Shown piece after piece: positions 15,792-24,390 of a stretch of 46,540 bases of DNA. Each line of letters begins with the position of its first letter. Position 1 is the first letter of the stretch. This DNA is from a bacterium (lineage in GTDB: Bacteria > Krumholzibacteriota > Krumholzibacteriia > LZORAL124-64-63). Under the pieces are notes generated by a model. That model did not search any database, was not told the DNA's origin, and was given only the letters and a program-made list of their open reading frames with translations. The stretch spans positions 1 to 46,540 of the forward strand of contig JAHJTW010000238.1 in NCBI GenBank assembly GCA_018829565.1, written 5' to 3'. The position numbers and the translations under genes were made by a program.

Positions 15792-15859
15792 GGCCGCTGT
15801 TCCTCCCCCGAAAAACCTGTGGCCGATCGACCCCGGGCGAACGATACTTTGGGGATCGG

Positions 15860-15889
15860 ATTCTAGCACATCATCGGCCGCCCGGGCAA
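15860..15889 (-). promoter_or_regulatory. promoter of the FHA/SpoIIE gene
   Basis: On the minus strand TTGCCC (15889-15884), 18 bases, TAGAAT (15865-15860) with TGC just before it: an extended -10 promoter in the divergent spacer. Transcription would start about 60 bases before the ATG at 15791. I see no comparable promoter for the plus-strand PP2C gene. Confidence 0.6.
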
Positions 15890-15929
15890 TTTCCACCCGG
15901 AACGACCCCAAAGGAGCCGGCGGACCGCC

Positions 15930-16697
15930 TTGAAATACAAGATCTGCGCCATTTCCGACGTCGGCTGCGTGCGCCGCAACAACGAGGACATGTTCCTGGT
16001 GAACCACCACCGGGGACGCGACGAGGAATACCGCATCCTGCAGGATCCCGCCGGCCCCCTGCTGGTCGCCGTGGCCGACGGCATGGGCGGCCACTCCAGC
16101 GGCGAGATCGCCAGCGAACGCACCCTCGCCCTGCTCGACGAGCATCAGCTCCAGGGCGACCTTCCGGTCCGCCCCGACGACCACGCCGCCTTCGTCCCCC
16201 TTCTGGAGACCATCCACCACGCCATCCAGGACGAGGCCGCCGTCCTGCCCGAAGCCTTCAACATGGGCGCCACCCTGGTGGGCTGCGTGTTCTACCCCGA
16301 GGGGAACCTCGTGCGGTTCCATGCGGGCGACAGCCGCCTCTACCGCTTGCGGGACGGCGTTCTCGAGCGCTTGACCGTCGACCACACCGTTCGCGAGGAG
16401 CTCAGCCGCGCCGGCGGCGACCCCGAACGCGTGGGCGGCCACCTGGTCACCAGCTGCATCGGGGGCGGCATGGCCCGCCCGCGCGTCGACACCGGCATCG
16501 TCGGCGGCGACGTCGCTCCGGGCGACCGGTTCCTGCTGTGCTCGGACGGCTTGACCGACATGGTGGATGACGGTCCCATCACCGAACGGCTCCTGGGGGA
16601 CGACGGACCCGTGGCCGCCCGCTCCCTGATCGACGCGGCCCGCGAGGCGGGCGGCTCCGACAACGTCACGGTCGTCGTGATCGACGTGGAGGCCTGA
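15930..16697 (+). CDS. PP2C-family Ser/Thr phosphatase (Stp/PrpC type)
   Basis: The 255-residue product is a complete single-domain PP2C: SDVGCVRRNNED, VADGMGGHSSGE, HAGDSRLYR, LLCSDGLTDMV and GGSDNVTVV include all the metal-binding aspartates. Such enzymes reverse Hanks-type kinases, and the kinase at 2498 or another encoded elsewhere is a likely counterpart. The start is a TTG at 15930, since the SDVG motif must lie near residue 10 and no ATG or GTG is suitably placed; an AAAGGAG lies 13 bases upstream, slightly far. It shares its upstream region with the divergent FHA/SpoIIE phosphatase, so both phosphatases may be controlled together. Confidence 0.9.
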   Translation: MKYKICAISDVGCVRRNNEDMFLVNHHRGRDEEYRILQDPAGPLLVAVADGMGGHSSGEIASERTLALLDEHQLQGDLPVRPDDHAAFVPLLETIHHAIQDEAAVLPEAFNMGATLVGCVFYPEGNLVRFHAGDSRLYRLRDGVLERLTVDHTVREELSRAGGDPERVGGHLVTSCIGGGMARPRVDTGIVGGDVAPGDRFLLCSDGLTDMVDDGPITERLLGDDGPVAARSLIDAAREAGGSDNVTVVVIDVEA

Positions 16698-16712
16698 ACT
16701 CCCGCTCCGGTT

Positions 16713-17444
16713 TCATGATCCCGGTCCCTGCAGCATCTCCGGATCATCCGTGATGATCACGTCCACGCCCAGGGCGGCCAGCCGCTCGGCCGCCTTCGGG
16801 TCGTTCACCGTCCAGGCGTGAACCGCGCAACCCGCCGCGTGGGCCGCGACGACCGTTGCCGGCGTGATCAGGCCGTGGCGGATGCTGATCAGTCCGGAGG
16901 CTTCACGCAGCGCCTCCCGAGGATCGCCCTCTCCGATGATCGGCCCGCAGGGAAGGTCCGGCTCCAGGGACGCCGCCAGGCGCACCGCCTCCCGGTCGAA
17001 CGACGTCACCACGCATCGCTCTTCCATCCTGGTGCGCGTCACGAAGTCCAGGACCGCCTTGACCAGGGCCTCCATCCGCTCCGGCCCGGTCTCCCCGTCG
17101 GTCTTCAGTTCGAGGTTGATCCCCATGTCGGGGCCCAGGGCGGCCAGGGCGTCCGCCAGCGTGGGAATACGCGTCCCGGCGAACTCGGGGCCGAACCAGC
17201 AGCCCGCATCCAGCCCATCGAGCGCGCTCCAGCGCAGATTCCCGATGGCTCCACGCCCCGGAGCCGTCCGGCCCAGGCCCGCGTCGTGGAACAGGACCGG
17301 CACGCCGTCCCGGGTCAGGCGCACGTCCACCTCGACCATGGCGAGGCCCAGCCCGGCGGCCAGCTCCAGGCCGGCCAGGGTGTTTTCCGGCGCCCGGGCG
17401 GCGACACCCCGGTGCCCGCAAATGATCGGTTTGGCCATGGCCAC
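16713..17444 (-). CDS. glycerophosphodiester phosphodiesterase
   Basis: The 243-residue product has the cytoplasmic UgpQ-type GDPD pattern: GHRGVAARAPENT at the N-terminus, EVDVRLTRDG, FHDAGLGR, and LELK with the metal Glu, ending in HAWTVNDP. It hydrolyses glycerophosphodiesters from membrane lipid turnover to glycerol 3-phosphate and an alcohol. There is no signal peptide, so it acts inside the cell. The first ATG has a GGAG 7 bases upstream; a second ATG is two codons later. It is convergent with the PP2C gene (15 bases between stops) and its start lies only 28 bases from the divergent DUF309 gene, which leaves little room for two promoters. Confidence 0.93.
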   Translation of the reverse strand: MAMAKPIICGHRGVAARAPENTLAGLELAAGLGLAMVEVDVRLTRDGVPVLFHDAGLGRTAPGRGAIGNLRWSALDGLDAGCWFGPEFAGTRIPTLADALAALGPDMGINLELKTDGETGPERMEALVKAVLDFVTRTRMEERCVVTSFDREAVRLAASLEPDLPCGPIIGEGDPREALREASGLISIRHGLITPATVVAAHAAGCAVHAWTVNDPKAAERLAALGVDVIITDDPEMLQGPGS

Positions 17445-17472
17445 TCTCCGCTCGAACCGTTAGCATGGCGGG

Positions 17473-17961
17473 ATGATCAACCAGGAACCGCCACGATACA
17501 CCAGGATCGGCCTGCCGGACTATCGCCATGTCCCCGGCCGCACGCCCCATCCCACCCGGGATCCCCTCGGCCATTCCTTCGGCCGGGAGCCGGGTTCCCT
17601 GCCCGATCTCAATGCCGTAGACTGGCACCTGTGCAGGGAGTACCTCTTCGGGGTCGACCTGTTCAACAACGACTACTGGTGGGAATGCCACGAGGTGTTC
17701 GAAGGCCTGTGGCACGCCGCCGGCCACGCCACCATCGCCGGCCATGTGCTGCAGGCGGTGATCCAGTGCGCCGCGGCCCATCTCAAGGCCGAGGCCGACA
17801 GCATGGCGGCGGCTGCGCGGCTGTTCGAGCACTCGCTGGGCCACTTCAACTGGGCGGGGCCTTCCGCCCTGGGCCTGAACCTGGAGGCGCTCGTGCGCGA
17901 CACCCGCGCCTTCATCACCCTGCAGGCGGCCCGGCCCGCCCGGCTGTTCCTGCAGTTCTGA
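17473..17961 (+). CDS. DUF309-family protein
   Basis: The 162-residue product contains the DUF309 signature YWWECHEVFEGLWHA (about residues 68-82) followed by helical stretches, giving a small all-alpha protein of a family found in bacteria, archaea and plastids whose biochemical role is not known to me. The His/Glu-rich signature suggests a metal or phosphate site, but that is a guess. The Shine-Dalgarno match before the ATG is weak (GGCGGG directly adjacent). A possible -10 (TAGCAT, 17461-17466) only six bases before the ATG would give a leaderless message. It lies 13 bases before the glycosyltransferase gene and probably shares its transcript. Confidence 0.85.
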   Translation: MINQEPPRYTRIGLPDYRHVPGRTPHPTRDPLGHSFGREPGSLPDLNAVDWHLCREYLFGVDLFNNDYWWECHEVFEGLWHAAGHATIAGHVLQAVIQCAAAHLKAEADSMAAAARLFEHSLGHFNWAGPSALGLNLEALVRDTRAFITLQAARPARLFLQF

Positions 17962-17974
17962 GGTGACGTCGTCG

Positions 17975-19984
17975 ATGAGTCCGCGCACCGAGCGCATCCT
18001 GCTGGGGCTCCTCCTGGCCGTGGCCGCCGTGCAGCGGCTGGCCTACTTCCTCGCGGTGCGCACCACCGATCTGGTCAACGTCCCCCTGCTCGATTGCCGC
18101 ACCTACCACGAGTGGGCGCTGCGGCTTGTCGGCGGGGACTGGGGCTGGTACGAGACCTACTGGATGGGGCCGCTGTATCCCCACCTGCTGGCGGGCCTGT
18201 ACGCCGTGGCCGGGGTGCGCATCCTGGTCCCCGTCGGCCTTCAGCTCGCCTTGACCGTCGTGAACGTCCTGCTCGTGCATCGCCTGGCGCGCGCCCTCGC
18301 GCCCCCCGAAGGCGGCCGGTTCTCGGCCCTGGTTCCCCTGGCGTCCGCCGCCGTCTACGCCTTCTACGGTCCTCCGGTGTTCTACGCCGGCCTTCTGCTC
18401 ATGGCCACCCTCCTGACCACCCTCGTGCTGCTGCTTGCGCTGCAGGCGGTGCGGGCCGTGGAGCGGCCCACCTGCCGGCGCTGGTTCGTGCTGGGCGCGC
18501 TGGTGGGCGTCGCCGCGCTGGGCCGGGGCAACGTCCTGCTGCTTCTCGTCCTGCTGCCCGTGCTGCTGTGGCGGATCGCGCCGCCGGACACGGTCCGCTG
18601 GAAGCCGGCGGCGTCCCTGTTGCTGGGGGCCGCACTGGTGATCGCCCCCGTGACGCTCCGCAATGTTCTGGTGGCCCATGATCTCGTGCTGCTGACCTCG
18701 AACGGCGGCCTGAACCTTCTGATCGGCCAGCAGACCGAGCACCGCGGGATCTTCGCCCAGGTCAGCCCTGAGGCCGAGGCCGAGTTCGATCCGTCACGCG
18801 AGCTCGCCCTCGAGGCCGAGCTGGGACGCGAGCTGAAGGGTTCGGAGATCTCCGCCATCCTCGCCGCCCGGGCCTGGGACCGGTTCCGCGAGGACCTCGC
18901 GGCCATGCCCCTGCACTACCTGCGCAAGGCCTACCGCTTCTGGAACGGCTACGAGCTGCCCCAGATCGAGAGCTTTGATTTCTGGCGGAGTCGGATCACC
19001 GCGTTGAAGCTCATGCCGGTCCCCTTCGTCCTGATCGCGGCGCTGGGTTTGCCCGGCCTGTTCGCTGCGCCCCGCCGGATGCGCTGGATCCTGGGGGTGA
19101 TCATCGCCGGATATTTCCTGAGCCTGCTGCCCTTCTTCCCCACCGCGCGTTACCGGCTGCCGATCGTTCCCTTGCTGGTGATCGCAGGCGTCGCGCTGGC
19201 AGCCGGCCTGCTGGATCGACGGCTCGACCGCCGCATCTGGGGACCGGCGTGCCTCGCGGCGCTGGTGCTCCTGTGGCCCGGCTGGGCCCGGTTCTCCGAC
19301 GCCGAGGTCGCCTGGCAGGTCCACCTGCACGAGGCCTCGCGCGCCGCGCGCCGCGGCGACCTGCGCAAGACCCTGACCGAGGGAAGGCTGGCCGAGCAGG
19401 CCCGTCCCGGACTGGCCGACACCCCGTTCCACCTGGCGCTGCGGCTGGAGGAGATGGGGGCCCACGAGGAGGCCCTGGCGTCCCTGGACCTGGCCGCCTC
19501 GCGCGCGCCCCTCAACCGGCTCATCCCCTATCGCAGGGGCCGGGTCCTCGAGGAGGCCGGGGACGTTGAGGGCGCCGTGGGCGCCTACACCCGGGCCGCG
19601 GTGCTCGATCCCGAATGGTTCCATCCCTGGTTGCGCGCGGGACTGCTGCTGCGCCGGTCGGGCCACCAGGACGACGCCCTGACGGCCCTGGAGATCGCCC
19701 ACGGCCTGGCGCCCGGGGAACGGCGGGTGCGCGCCAACCTGGCCTCCCTGCTGGCCGAGCGCGGCGACCTGGACCGGGCGAGGGCCATCCTCGAAGCCCT
19801 GACCCGGGACGACCCCCACTACGTCAACGGCTGGTTCAACCTGGCCCTGGTCGAGGCGAATTCCGGGCAAAAGGACGCCGCCCGCATCCATCTGGAGCGG
19901 GCGGCGGAGTTGAGGAACCTCACGGATTCCGAACGGGAACAGATCCGGCAACTGGACCGCGCCCTCGCGGGTGCCGGGAACTAG
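17975..19984 (+). CDS. GT-C membrane glycosyltransferase (GT39-like) with TPR domain
   Basis: The 669-residue product has about ten to twelve membrane helices in residues 5-440, with the first extracytoplasmic loop PLLDCRTYHEWALRL carrying the acidic residue pattern of GT-C enzymes that use polyprenyl-phosphate sugars. The last 220 residues are TPR repeats (for example LALRLEEMGAHEEALASLDL). Such fusions are seen in secreted-protein or surface-glycan glycosylation; the acceptor is unknown. I chose ATG 17975, with GAGGTGA 8 bases upstream, over the GTG at 17963. It overlaps the convergent gene at 19981 by three bases: both stops are read from CTAG. Confidence 0.85.
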   Translation: MSPRTERILLGLLLAVAAVQRLAYFLAVRTTDLVNVPLLDCRTYHEWALRLVGGDWGWYETYWMGPLYPHLLAGLYAVAGVRILVPVGLQLALTVVNVLLVHRLARALAPPEGGRFSALVPLASAAVYAFYGPPVFYAGLLLMATLLTTLVLLLALQAVRAVERPTCRRWFVLGALVGVAALGRGNVLLLLVLLPVLLWRIAPPDTVRWKPAASLLLGAALVIAPVTLRNVLVAHDLVLLTSNGGLNLLIGQQTEHRGIFAQVSPEAEAEFDPSRELALEAELGRELKGSEISAILAARAWDRFREDLAAMPLHYLRKAYRFWNGYELPQIESFDFWRSRITALKLMPVPFVLIAALGLPGLFAAPRRMRWILGVIIAGYFLSLLPFFPTARYRLPIVPLLVIAGVALAAGLLDRRLDRRIWGPACLAALVLLWPGWARFSDAEVAWQVHLHEASRAARRGDLRKTLTEGRLAEQARPGLADTPFHLALRLEEMGAHEEALASLDLAASRAPLNRLIPYRRGRVLEEAGDVEGAVGAYTRAAVLDPEWFHPWLRAGLLLRRSGHQDDALTALEIAHGLAPGERRVRANLASLLAERGDLDRARAILEALTRDDPHYVNGWFNLALVEANSGQKDAARIHLERAAELRNLTDSEREQIRQLDRALAGAGN

Positions 19985-20454
19985 TTCGGAGCGCGCTCGA
20001 GGACTCCGACGTCGGGATCCACCTCGCTCGGGGTCCGGACTCCCTCCTTGATCCCGAATCCGGCGCCCATCCAGTCCGGCTTGAGCATGCGCACCTGGGT
20101 GGCCAGGATCACGTTCCCGATCACGGTGCCCGAGACGATGGCCCGCCTGCCCCCGCTGAGGGTCTCCACCCGACCGGTCTCGTCCATCAGGATGCAGTCC
20201 TTGGCCAGGTGCACGTCGCGATCGTCGAGGCGCCAGCCTCCCAGCGGGTTGTTGCCGAGCACCCCCTGGGTGAAGGACTGGCGGGGAAGCCGGTCGGAGC
20301 GGACCCTCGGATCGGTCCTCTGCTCGGGTTTCTTCCGGTCGAACCAGCCGCCGTCCGCGGGATCGGCGACCACCAGCGCGGCCGCGAAAAGCAGGCCCAG
20401 CAGGCATCCGCCCAGCCTGGTTGCGGTCCGGTTGTTCTGGATGCGGGTCAACAT
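19981..20454 (-). CDS. small exported protein, last gene of the pilus operon
   Basis: The 157-residue product has a hydrophobic signal (GGCLLGLLFAAALVVA, about residues 15-30) and a beta-rich C-terminal half starting near DDRDVHLAKDC, with repeated V/I-rich strands. I recognise no family. A GGGAGGAT ribosome site precedes the ATG and the gene follows pilY1 by 37 bases, so it belongs to the minor pilin operon and may be an accessory or PilE-position component; the sequence lacks a type III prepilin cleavage motif, so it is not a pilin. Its TAG stop shares CTAG with the convergent glycosyltransferase gene. Confidence 0.7.
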   Translation of the reverse strand: MLTRIQNNRTATRLGGCLLGLLFAAALVVADPADGGWFDRKKPEQRTDPRVRSDRLPRQSFTQGVLGNNPLGGWRLDDRDVHLAKDCILMDETGRVETLSGGRRAIVSGTVIGNVILATQVRMLKPDWMGAGFGIKEGVRTPSEVDPDVGVLERAPN

Positions 20455-20491
20455 GGCTATCCTCCCGGGGGTCGGACCCCCTGTTTGCTCG

Positions 20492-23236
20492 CTACTGGAT
20501 GACCGTTTCCTGCGGAGGCAGGACCAGGTCGTCGTAGTTCTCCTGCCAGGACCGCACCGTCAGCGGCGTGATCGGGGCGGCGATGTCCTGGACGTGGATC
20601 TCCGCGTCGCTCGACTGGATCACGACCGTCCCTGCCGCCAGGTCGACCACCGGGTACGAGGCGACGCCGTCGCCCAGGGACACCGACCGGTCTTCGGGCT
20701 GGTCGCCCGCGGCCTCTTCCGCCAGGCCGCCGGTGTCGTAGGCCATCTGGTACAGGTACGAGTTGCCGCCGCCCACGCACGCGTCCAGGGTGGGTGCGAA
20801 CGTGGTGAAGATGACGGTCTCGGCCACCACCACCGCCGCTTCGGTCACCCGCTCGCCCAGCTCGTTCCACAGGTCCACGTACCAGCCGTTCTCGTCGTTC
20901 AGTTCGCTGATGGCGCTGGTCTGGTCGGCGAGGTCCTTGTAGTCGAAGGTCGTGCCTGCGTGGCGGTCGAACACGCAGATGAACTGCTGCTGGTCCGTGG
21001 TGATCATGTCGTCCTCGGTCAGGTAGGCTCCCGTGCCGAAGTAGACGTTGACGCCGCCGTCGGGGGCATAGGCCGCCACCGGGGGCGAAGTGATCTCCAG
21101 GCCGCAGGTGTAGAGCTCGCTCACCGACCAGGAGGCGGGGTTGGTGAAGCCGTCCACTTCCATCCGCCACAGGGACCCGCCCAGGTCGGCCACGTAGATC
21201 AGGTCGACGTTGCCGTCGAGATCAAGATCGACCACCGCGGGGCGGCTCGCCTTGTTGCGGGGGCCGCCGGTCGTGCTCAGCTTGCGGGAACCCAGCAGGG
21301 CTCCGGTCTCCACATCGTACCCGTAGACCCAGGCCTCGAAGTTCGTCTCGTCAAGGCCCGAGCCGACCAGGGCGACGGGATTGTCGCCGATGGACACGAT
21401 TTCCACTTCGGAGTTGTAGGACTTGCCGTTGGGCAGGTCGACCTGCCAGAGCACGGTCGGGCTCAGGGGCTCGGTGATGTCCAGGGCGAACAGGCTGGCT
21501 CCGCCCTCCCGGCCGCCGGCGATCAGGACCGTGCGCCACACCCCGCCGATCATCACGTCCTTCACCGTCGCGGTCTGGTCGCAGGTGTAGACGTGGCAAT
21601 AGGAGGTGTCGGCCATGGTGGCGAAGTCGGGCAAGGCGAATTCCGGAACGAAAGCCCATTCCTCGCGGCCGTTCTCGGCGTTGAAGGCGTGCAGCATGCC
21701 GTCGTTGGCGCCGACGTAGACCATCTTCTGCCGCTCGAGGTTCGCCTGGTAGAAGCTCTGGTAGCTCTCCTCCATGATGAAGGTGGCCGGCTTGCCCACC
21801 ACCACGGGAGTGGCGTGGACGATGTCGCCCAGCTTCCATCCGTTGCGGTCACGCCAGCCTGGGTATTCCGAACCGCGGGCCCAGGTGATCAGGGATTCGG
21901 CATCGGCCGCGGCCGGCACGTTCATGGCCGTGTAGAGGTTGTTCGCGTTGAGCGGCACGAAGTCGTAACGGGTGTCGCCCAGGGCCGTGAAGATGGTGCG
22001 GTCCGACGGGCTGCGGGACCGCAGGATCTCCCCGGCTTCCCACAGGGCGGTGTCGCCGTTCTCGTAGGGCAGGGCGTAGCACTCGAGGTAGCCGTCCCAG
22101 TCGAGGGGCATGAACTTGCCGCGATACAGACGGTCGTCCACCCCTCGTTCGGTCGAGACCACGGCCACGGCCGAACCCGCCGAGATGCGCCGCAGGATGT
22201 CCTGGATCGCCCGCTCCATGCTCAGGTAGAGCTGGATGGCGTTTTCCGCGTAGAAGTAGAGGCCGTCCCCGTTGATGGCCGCCTCCTCGAGCAGGGGGGC
22301 GTCCAGACCGTAGCCCACCACGTAGGTCACGACGGTCTGGTCCCCGTCCAGGTCCGGCCGCAGATCGGTGTGCTGCATGTAGTAGGCGACGTCGTCGAAG
22401 TGGTCGCTGCAGTTGTTCCATTCGTCGTAGGGGGCGCCGATGCTGGCGCAGTTGCCGGGGTCGTTCCCGTCGTGGTCCGCGTCCCACAGGTAGGGGCTGA
22501 CTTCCAGGTCCATGGTGGGATAGCCGTCGGTCACCACCAGAAGGAAGTTGTACTGGCAGGGCGACTGGATCACCGCATCGGGCCCGTCGTAGGCGAAGTA
22601 GTCCACCAGGGTCTCCATGGCTTCGCCCAGCGGAGTCCACGTGTTGGCCGTGATGCCGTCGATCTGGGCTTGCAGGGACGTCTCGTTGACCCCGCACTTG
22701 CCGATGATGCTGCCGCCGTGGTCGTTCTGGAACACGGTCAGGCCGAAGTTGAGCCGCTGGGAGCGGGTGATGATCTCTTTCAGGATCGATTTGAGGACCT
22801 GGATCCTGGTCACCTGGGGAAGGGCCGCCTGCTGGGCCGCCGAGGCGTGGAAGTAGATCCAGTTGAGGTAGTTGCCCGGGTAGCGCCCGTCCTCGCCGTT
22901 GTCCGAGCTGACCAGGGTCACCGAGGGCGTGGCCGGCCAGTAAAGGTAGAAGTCGTTGGGCTCGTAAGCCTTGGTCTTGGTGATGTAATAGGTCGCCGCC
23001 CGGTTGAAGTTGCCCGTGTAGGCCGTCTCCGGGTCGTAATCGGCGTGGAGGATGGGCTCGTTCATCGACCCTGAATTGTCAGCCAGGATCATGACGTTGG
23101 CCCCGGTCAGCCCCTGCTTGACGAACAGGGGGATCTCGCAGTCCTGCGCCGCCGCGGCTCCGGCCCCGAGGACCAGCGTCCCGATCACCGCAAGGACCGC
23201 ACCCATGATTTGCCGAACCGGCATTCTATGATTCAT
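20492..23236 (-). CDS. pilY1: PilY1-like type IV pilus tip protein
   Basis: The 914-residue product has a signal peptide (ending near AAAAQ, residue 31), a von Willebrand A domain with MIDAS motif DNSGS (53-57), and a C-terminal beta-propeller of the PilC/PilY1 family (GRDNGWKLGDIVHATP-like, VYVGANDGMLHAFNA). A calcium loop D670-x-D672-x-D674-x-N676-x-D678 lies inside the propeller, the place where PilY1 binds calcium to control pilus extension and retraction. The protein sits at the pilus tip and in adhesion and twitching. Length is a little below that of the usual PilY1 (about 1,160). The start ATG has AGGAG 9 bases upstream. It follows pilX by 60 bases. Confidence 0.93.
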   Translation of the reverse strand: MNHRMPVRQIMGAVLAVIGTLVLGAGAAAAQDCEIPLFVKQGLTGANVMILADNSGSMNEPILHADYDPETAYTGNFNRAATYYITKTKAYEPNDFYLYWPATPSVTLVSSDNGEDGRYPGNYLNWIYFHASAAQQAALPQVTRIQVLKSILKEIITRSQRLNFGLTVFQNDHGGSIIGKCGVNETSLQAQIDGITANTWTPLGEAMETLVDYFAYDGPDAVIQSPCQYNFLLVVTDGYPTMDLEVSPYLWDADHDGNDPGNCASIGAPYDEWNNCSDHFDDVAYYMQHTDLRPDLDGDQTVVTYVVGYGLDAPLLEEAAINGDGLYFYAENAIQLYLSMERAIQDILRRISAGSAVAVVSTERGVDDRLYRGKFMPLDWDGYLECYALPYENGDTALWEAGEILRSRSPSDRTIFTALGDTRYDFVPLNANNLYTAMNVPAAADAESLITWARGSEYPGWRDRNGWKLGDIVHATPVVVGKPATFIMEESYQSFYQANLERQKMVYVGANDGMLHAFNAENGREEWAFVPEFALPDFATMADTSYCHVYTCDQTATVKDVMIGGVWRTVLIAGGREGGASLFALDITEPLSPTVLWQVDLPNGKSYNSEVEIVSIGDNPVALVGSGLDETNFEAWVYGYDVETGALLGSRKLSTTGGPRNKASRPAVVDLDLDGNVDLIYVADLGGSLWRMEVDGFTNPASWSVSELYTCGLEITSPPVAAYAPDGGVNVYFGTGAYLTEDDMITTDQQQFICVFDRHAGTTFDYKDLADQTSAISELNDENGWYVDLWNELGERVTEAAVVVAETVIFTTFAPTLDACVGGGNSYLYQMAYDTGGLAEEAAGDQPEDRSVSLGDGVASYPVVDLAAGTVVIQSSDAEIHVQDIAAPITPLTVRSWQENYDDLVLPPQETVIQ

Positions 23237-23296
23237 CGTTCAAGCTCCTGTCCGCCCGGCTCTTGCTGGCCGGGACGACCCACCCCTGGTTATCCG

Positions 23297-23764
23297 TCAA
23301 TACCCTTCCTTGAACAGGCGGCTGACGAGCACCTGCACGTCCGTCTCGCCCTTAGCGGAGGCTTTTCCCTCCGAATTGATCTCGTAGTCGAAGTCGTAGT
23401 AGCCCACGCCCCAGCCGATCTTGGGACGCCGCTGGTCGAAGTTGCAGCGGATCGCGTAGGCCTGGCTGCCCTGCAGCACCGTCTCCCCCTGGTCGAGGAC
23501 CACCATGGTGCCGAAATCGTTGATGGTGGGCGGCGAGTCGGCCACGCGGATGAAGTTGATCCCCGCCTCGGTGCCCGCATCGGCCGCGAGGACCGAGCGG
23601 ATGTGGACCCCCTCGGCGAAGGTCGTCTTCTTCTCCGAGCTGGCGAGCCACGCCACGCCCAGGGCCAGGACGCTGAGGACCAGAACGATCAGCAGGGTCG
23701 TCACCAGGGCGAATCCCTCCCGGTCCGCCTCGATCCTGCGCGTTGTTTTCACTTCGTTCATCAT
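23297..23764 (-). CDS. pilX: minor pilin PilX
   Basis: The 155-residue product has a short basic leader and a class III-like prepilin signal, DREG then FALVTTLLIVLVLSVLALGV, for cleavage after Gly by PilD. Position +5 is Thr in place of Glu, as is normal in PilX/GspK-type tip pilins. The remaining 110 residues are a small globular domain starting after the alpha-1 spine (ASSEKKTTFAEGV). A dual ATG occurs at 23764 and 23761; an AGGGG is just upstream. The gene lies 13 bases after pilW and 60 before pilY1, the standard order of minor pilin operons. It probably helps to build the pilus-tip complex that anchors PilY1. Confidence 0.85.
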   Translation of the reverse strand: MMNEVKTTRRIEADREGFALVTTLLIVLVLSVLALGVAWLASSEKKTTFAEGVHIRSVLAADAGTEAGINFIRVADSPPTINDFGTMVVLDQGETVLQGSQAYAIRCNFDQRRPKIGWGVGYYDFDYEINSEGKASAKGETDVQVLVSRLFKEGY

Positions 23765-23777
23765 GACCCCTGTTCTT

Positions 23778-24368
23778 CTAGCCGTTGCGCATGGCGATGC
23801 GGGTGGCGTAACGGACGGTGTCGCCTTCGGCGGCCACCCCGTTGATGTCGATCTCGACTTCCCTGACCCGGGCCCGGTCCGTGGCGCCCAGCGGCAGGGT
23901 GTTGAGGACGTTGCCGTCCCCGTCGTAGTAGGTGAACGTGCAGTTCTCCAGCTCGCGCAGGATGATGATGGGACCCGTGCCGTTGTCGCGGCTGAGCTCA
24001 CCGGTCCCGGCGTTGAAGGTGTAGGTCACGCTCTCGTCGGGCGCGGTGTCGGTGGCGTCCCCGTCCGCGTTCAGGTCCGATTGGCAGCGCAGCTGCGTCG
24101 CCGCCGCGGCGGCGACGCGTTCGAAGCCGGCCTGGGTCGGATCGCAGCCGGCCGACCGCACCTCCGTGGTGAGCAGGGAGAACGCGGCGCGGATGCCCTG
24201 CTGGTAGCGGGCCCGGCCCCGGGTCTCCTCGTAGCTGTCCCGGCTCCCCACCATGAACCCGAACACGACGGACATGACGATGCCGAAGACCAGCAGGGCG
24301 ATCATCAGTTCCACCAGGGTCATGCCCCGGCGGTCCGCGTGAGTTCCGAATCCGGCGTTGTCCTTCAT
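23778..24368 (-). CDS. pilW: minor pilin PilW
   Basis: The 196-residue product begins with a short polar leader and the cleavage site RRG/MTLVELMIALLVFGIVMSV, with Glu at position +5 of the mature pilin. Length and the C-terminal beta domain (CTFTYYDGDGN) match PilW, a minor pilin of the priming complex at the tip of the type IV pilus. It lies 22 bases after pilV and 13 before pilX. The DNADGDATDT-like acidic stretch (LNADGDATDTAPDES) may be a calcium-binding loop, unproven. Confidence 0.88.
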   Translation of the reverse strand: MKDNAGFGTHADRRGMTLVELMIALLVFGIVMSVVFGFMVGSRDSYEETRGRARYQQGIRAAFSLLTTEVRSAGCDPTQAGFERVAAAAATQLRCQSDLNADGDATDTAPDESVTYTFNAGTGELSRDNGTGPIIILRELENCTFTYYDGDGNVLNTLPLGATDRARVREVEIDINGVAAEGDTVRYATRIAMRNG

Positions 24369-24390
24369 TCCATCCGCTCCTGTCGGCGCG

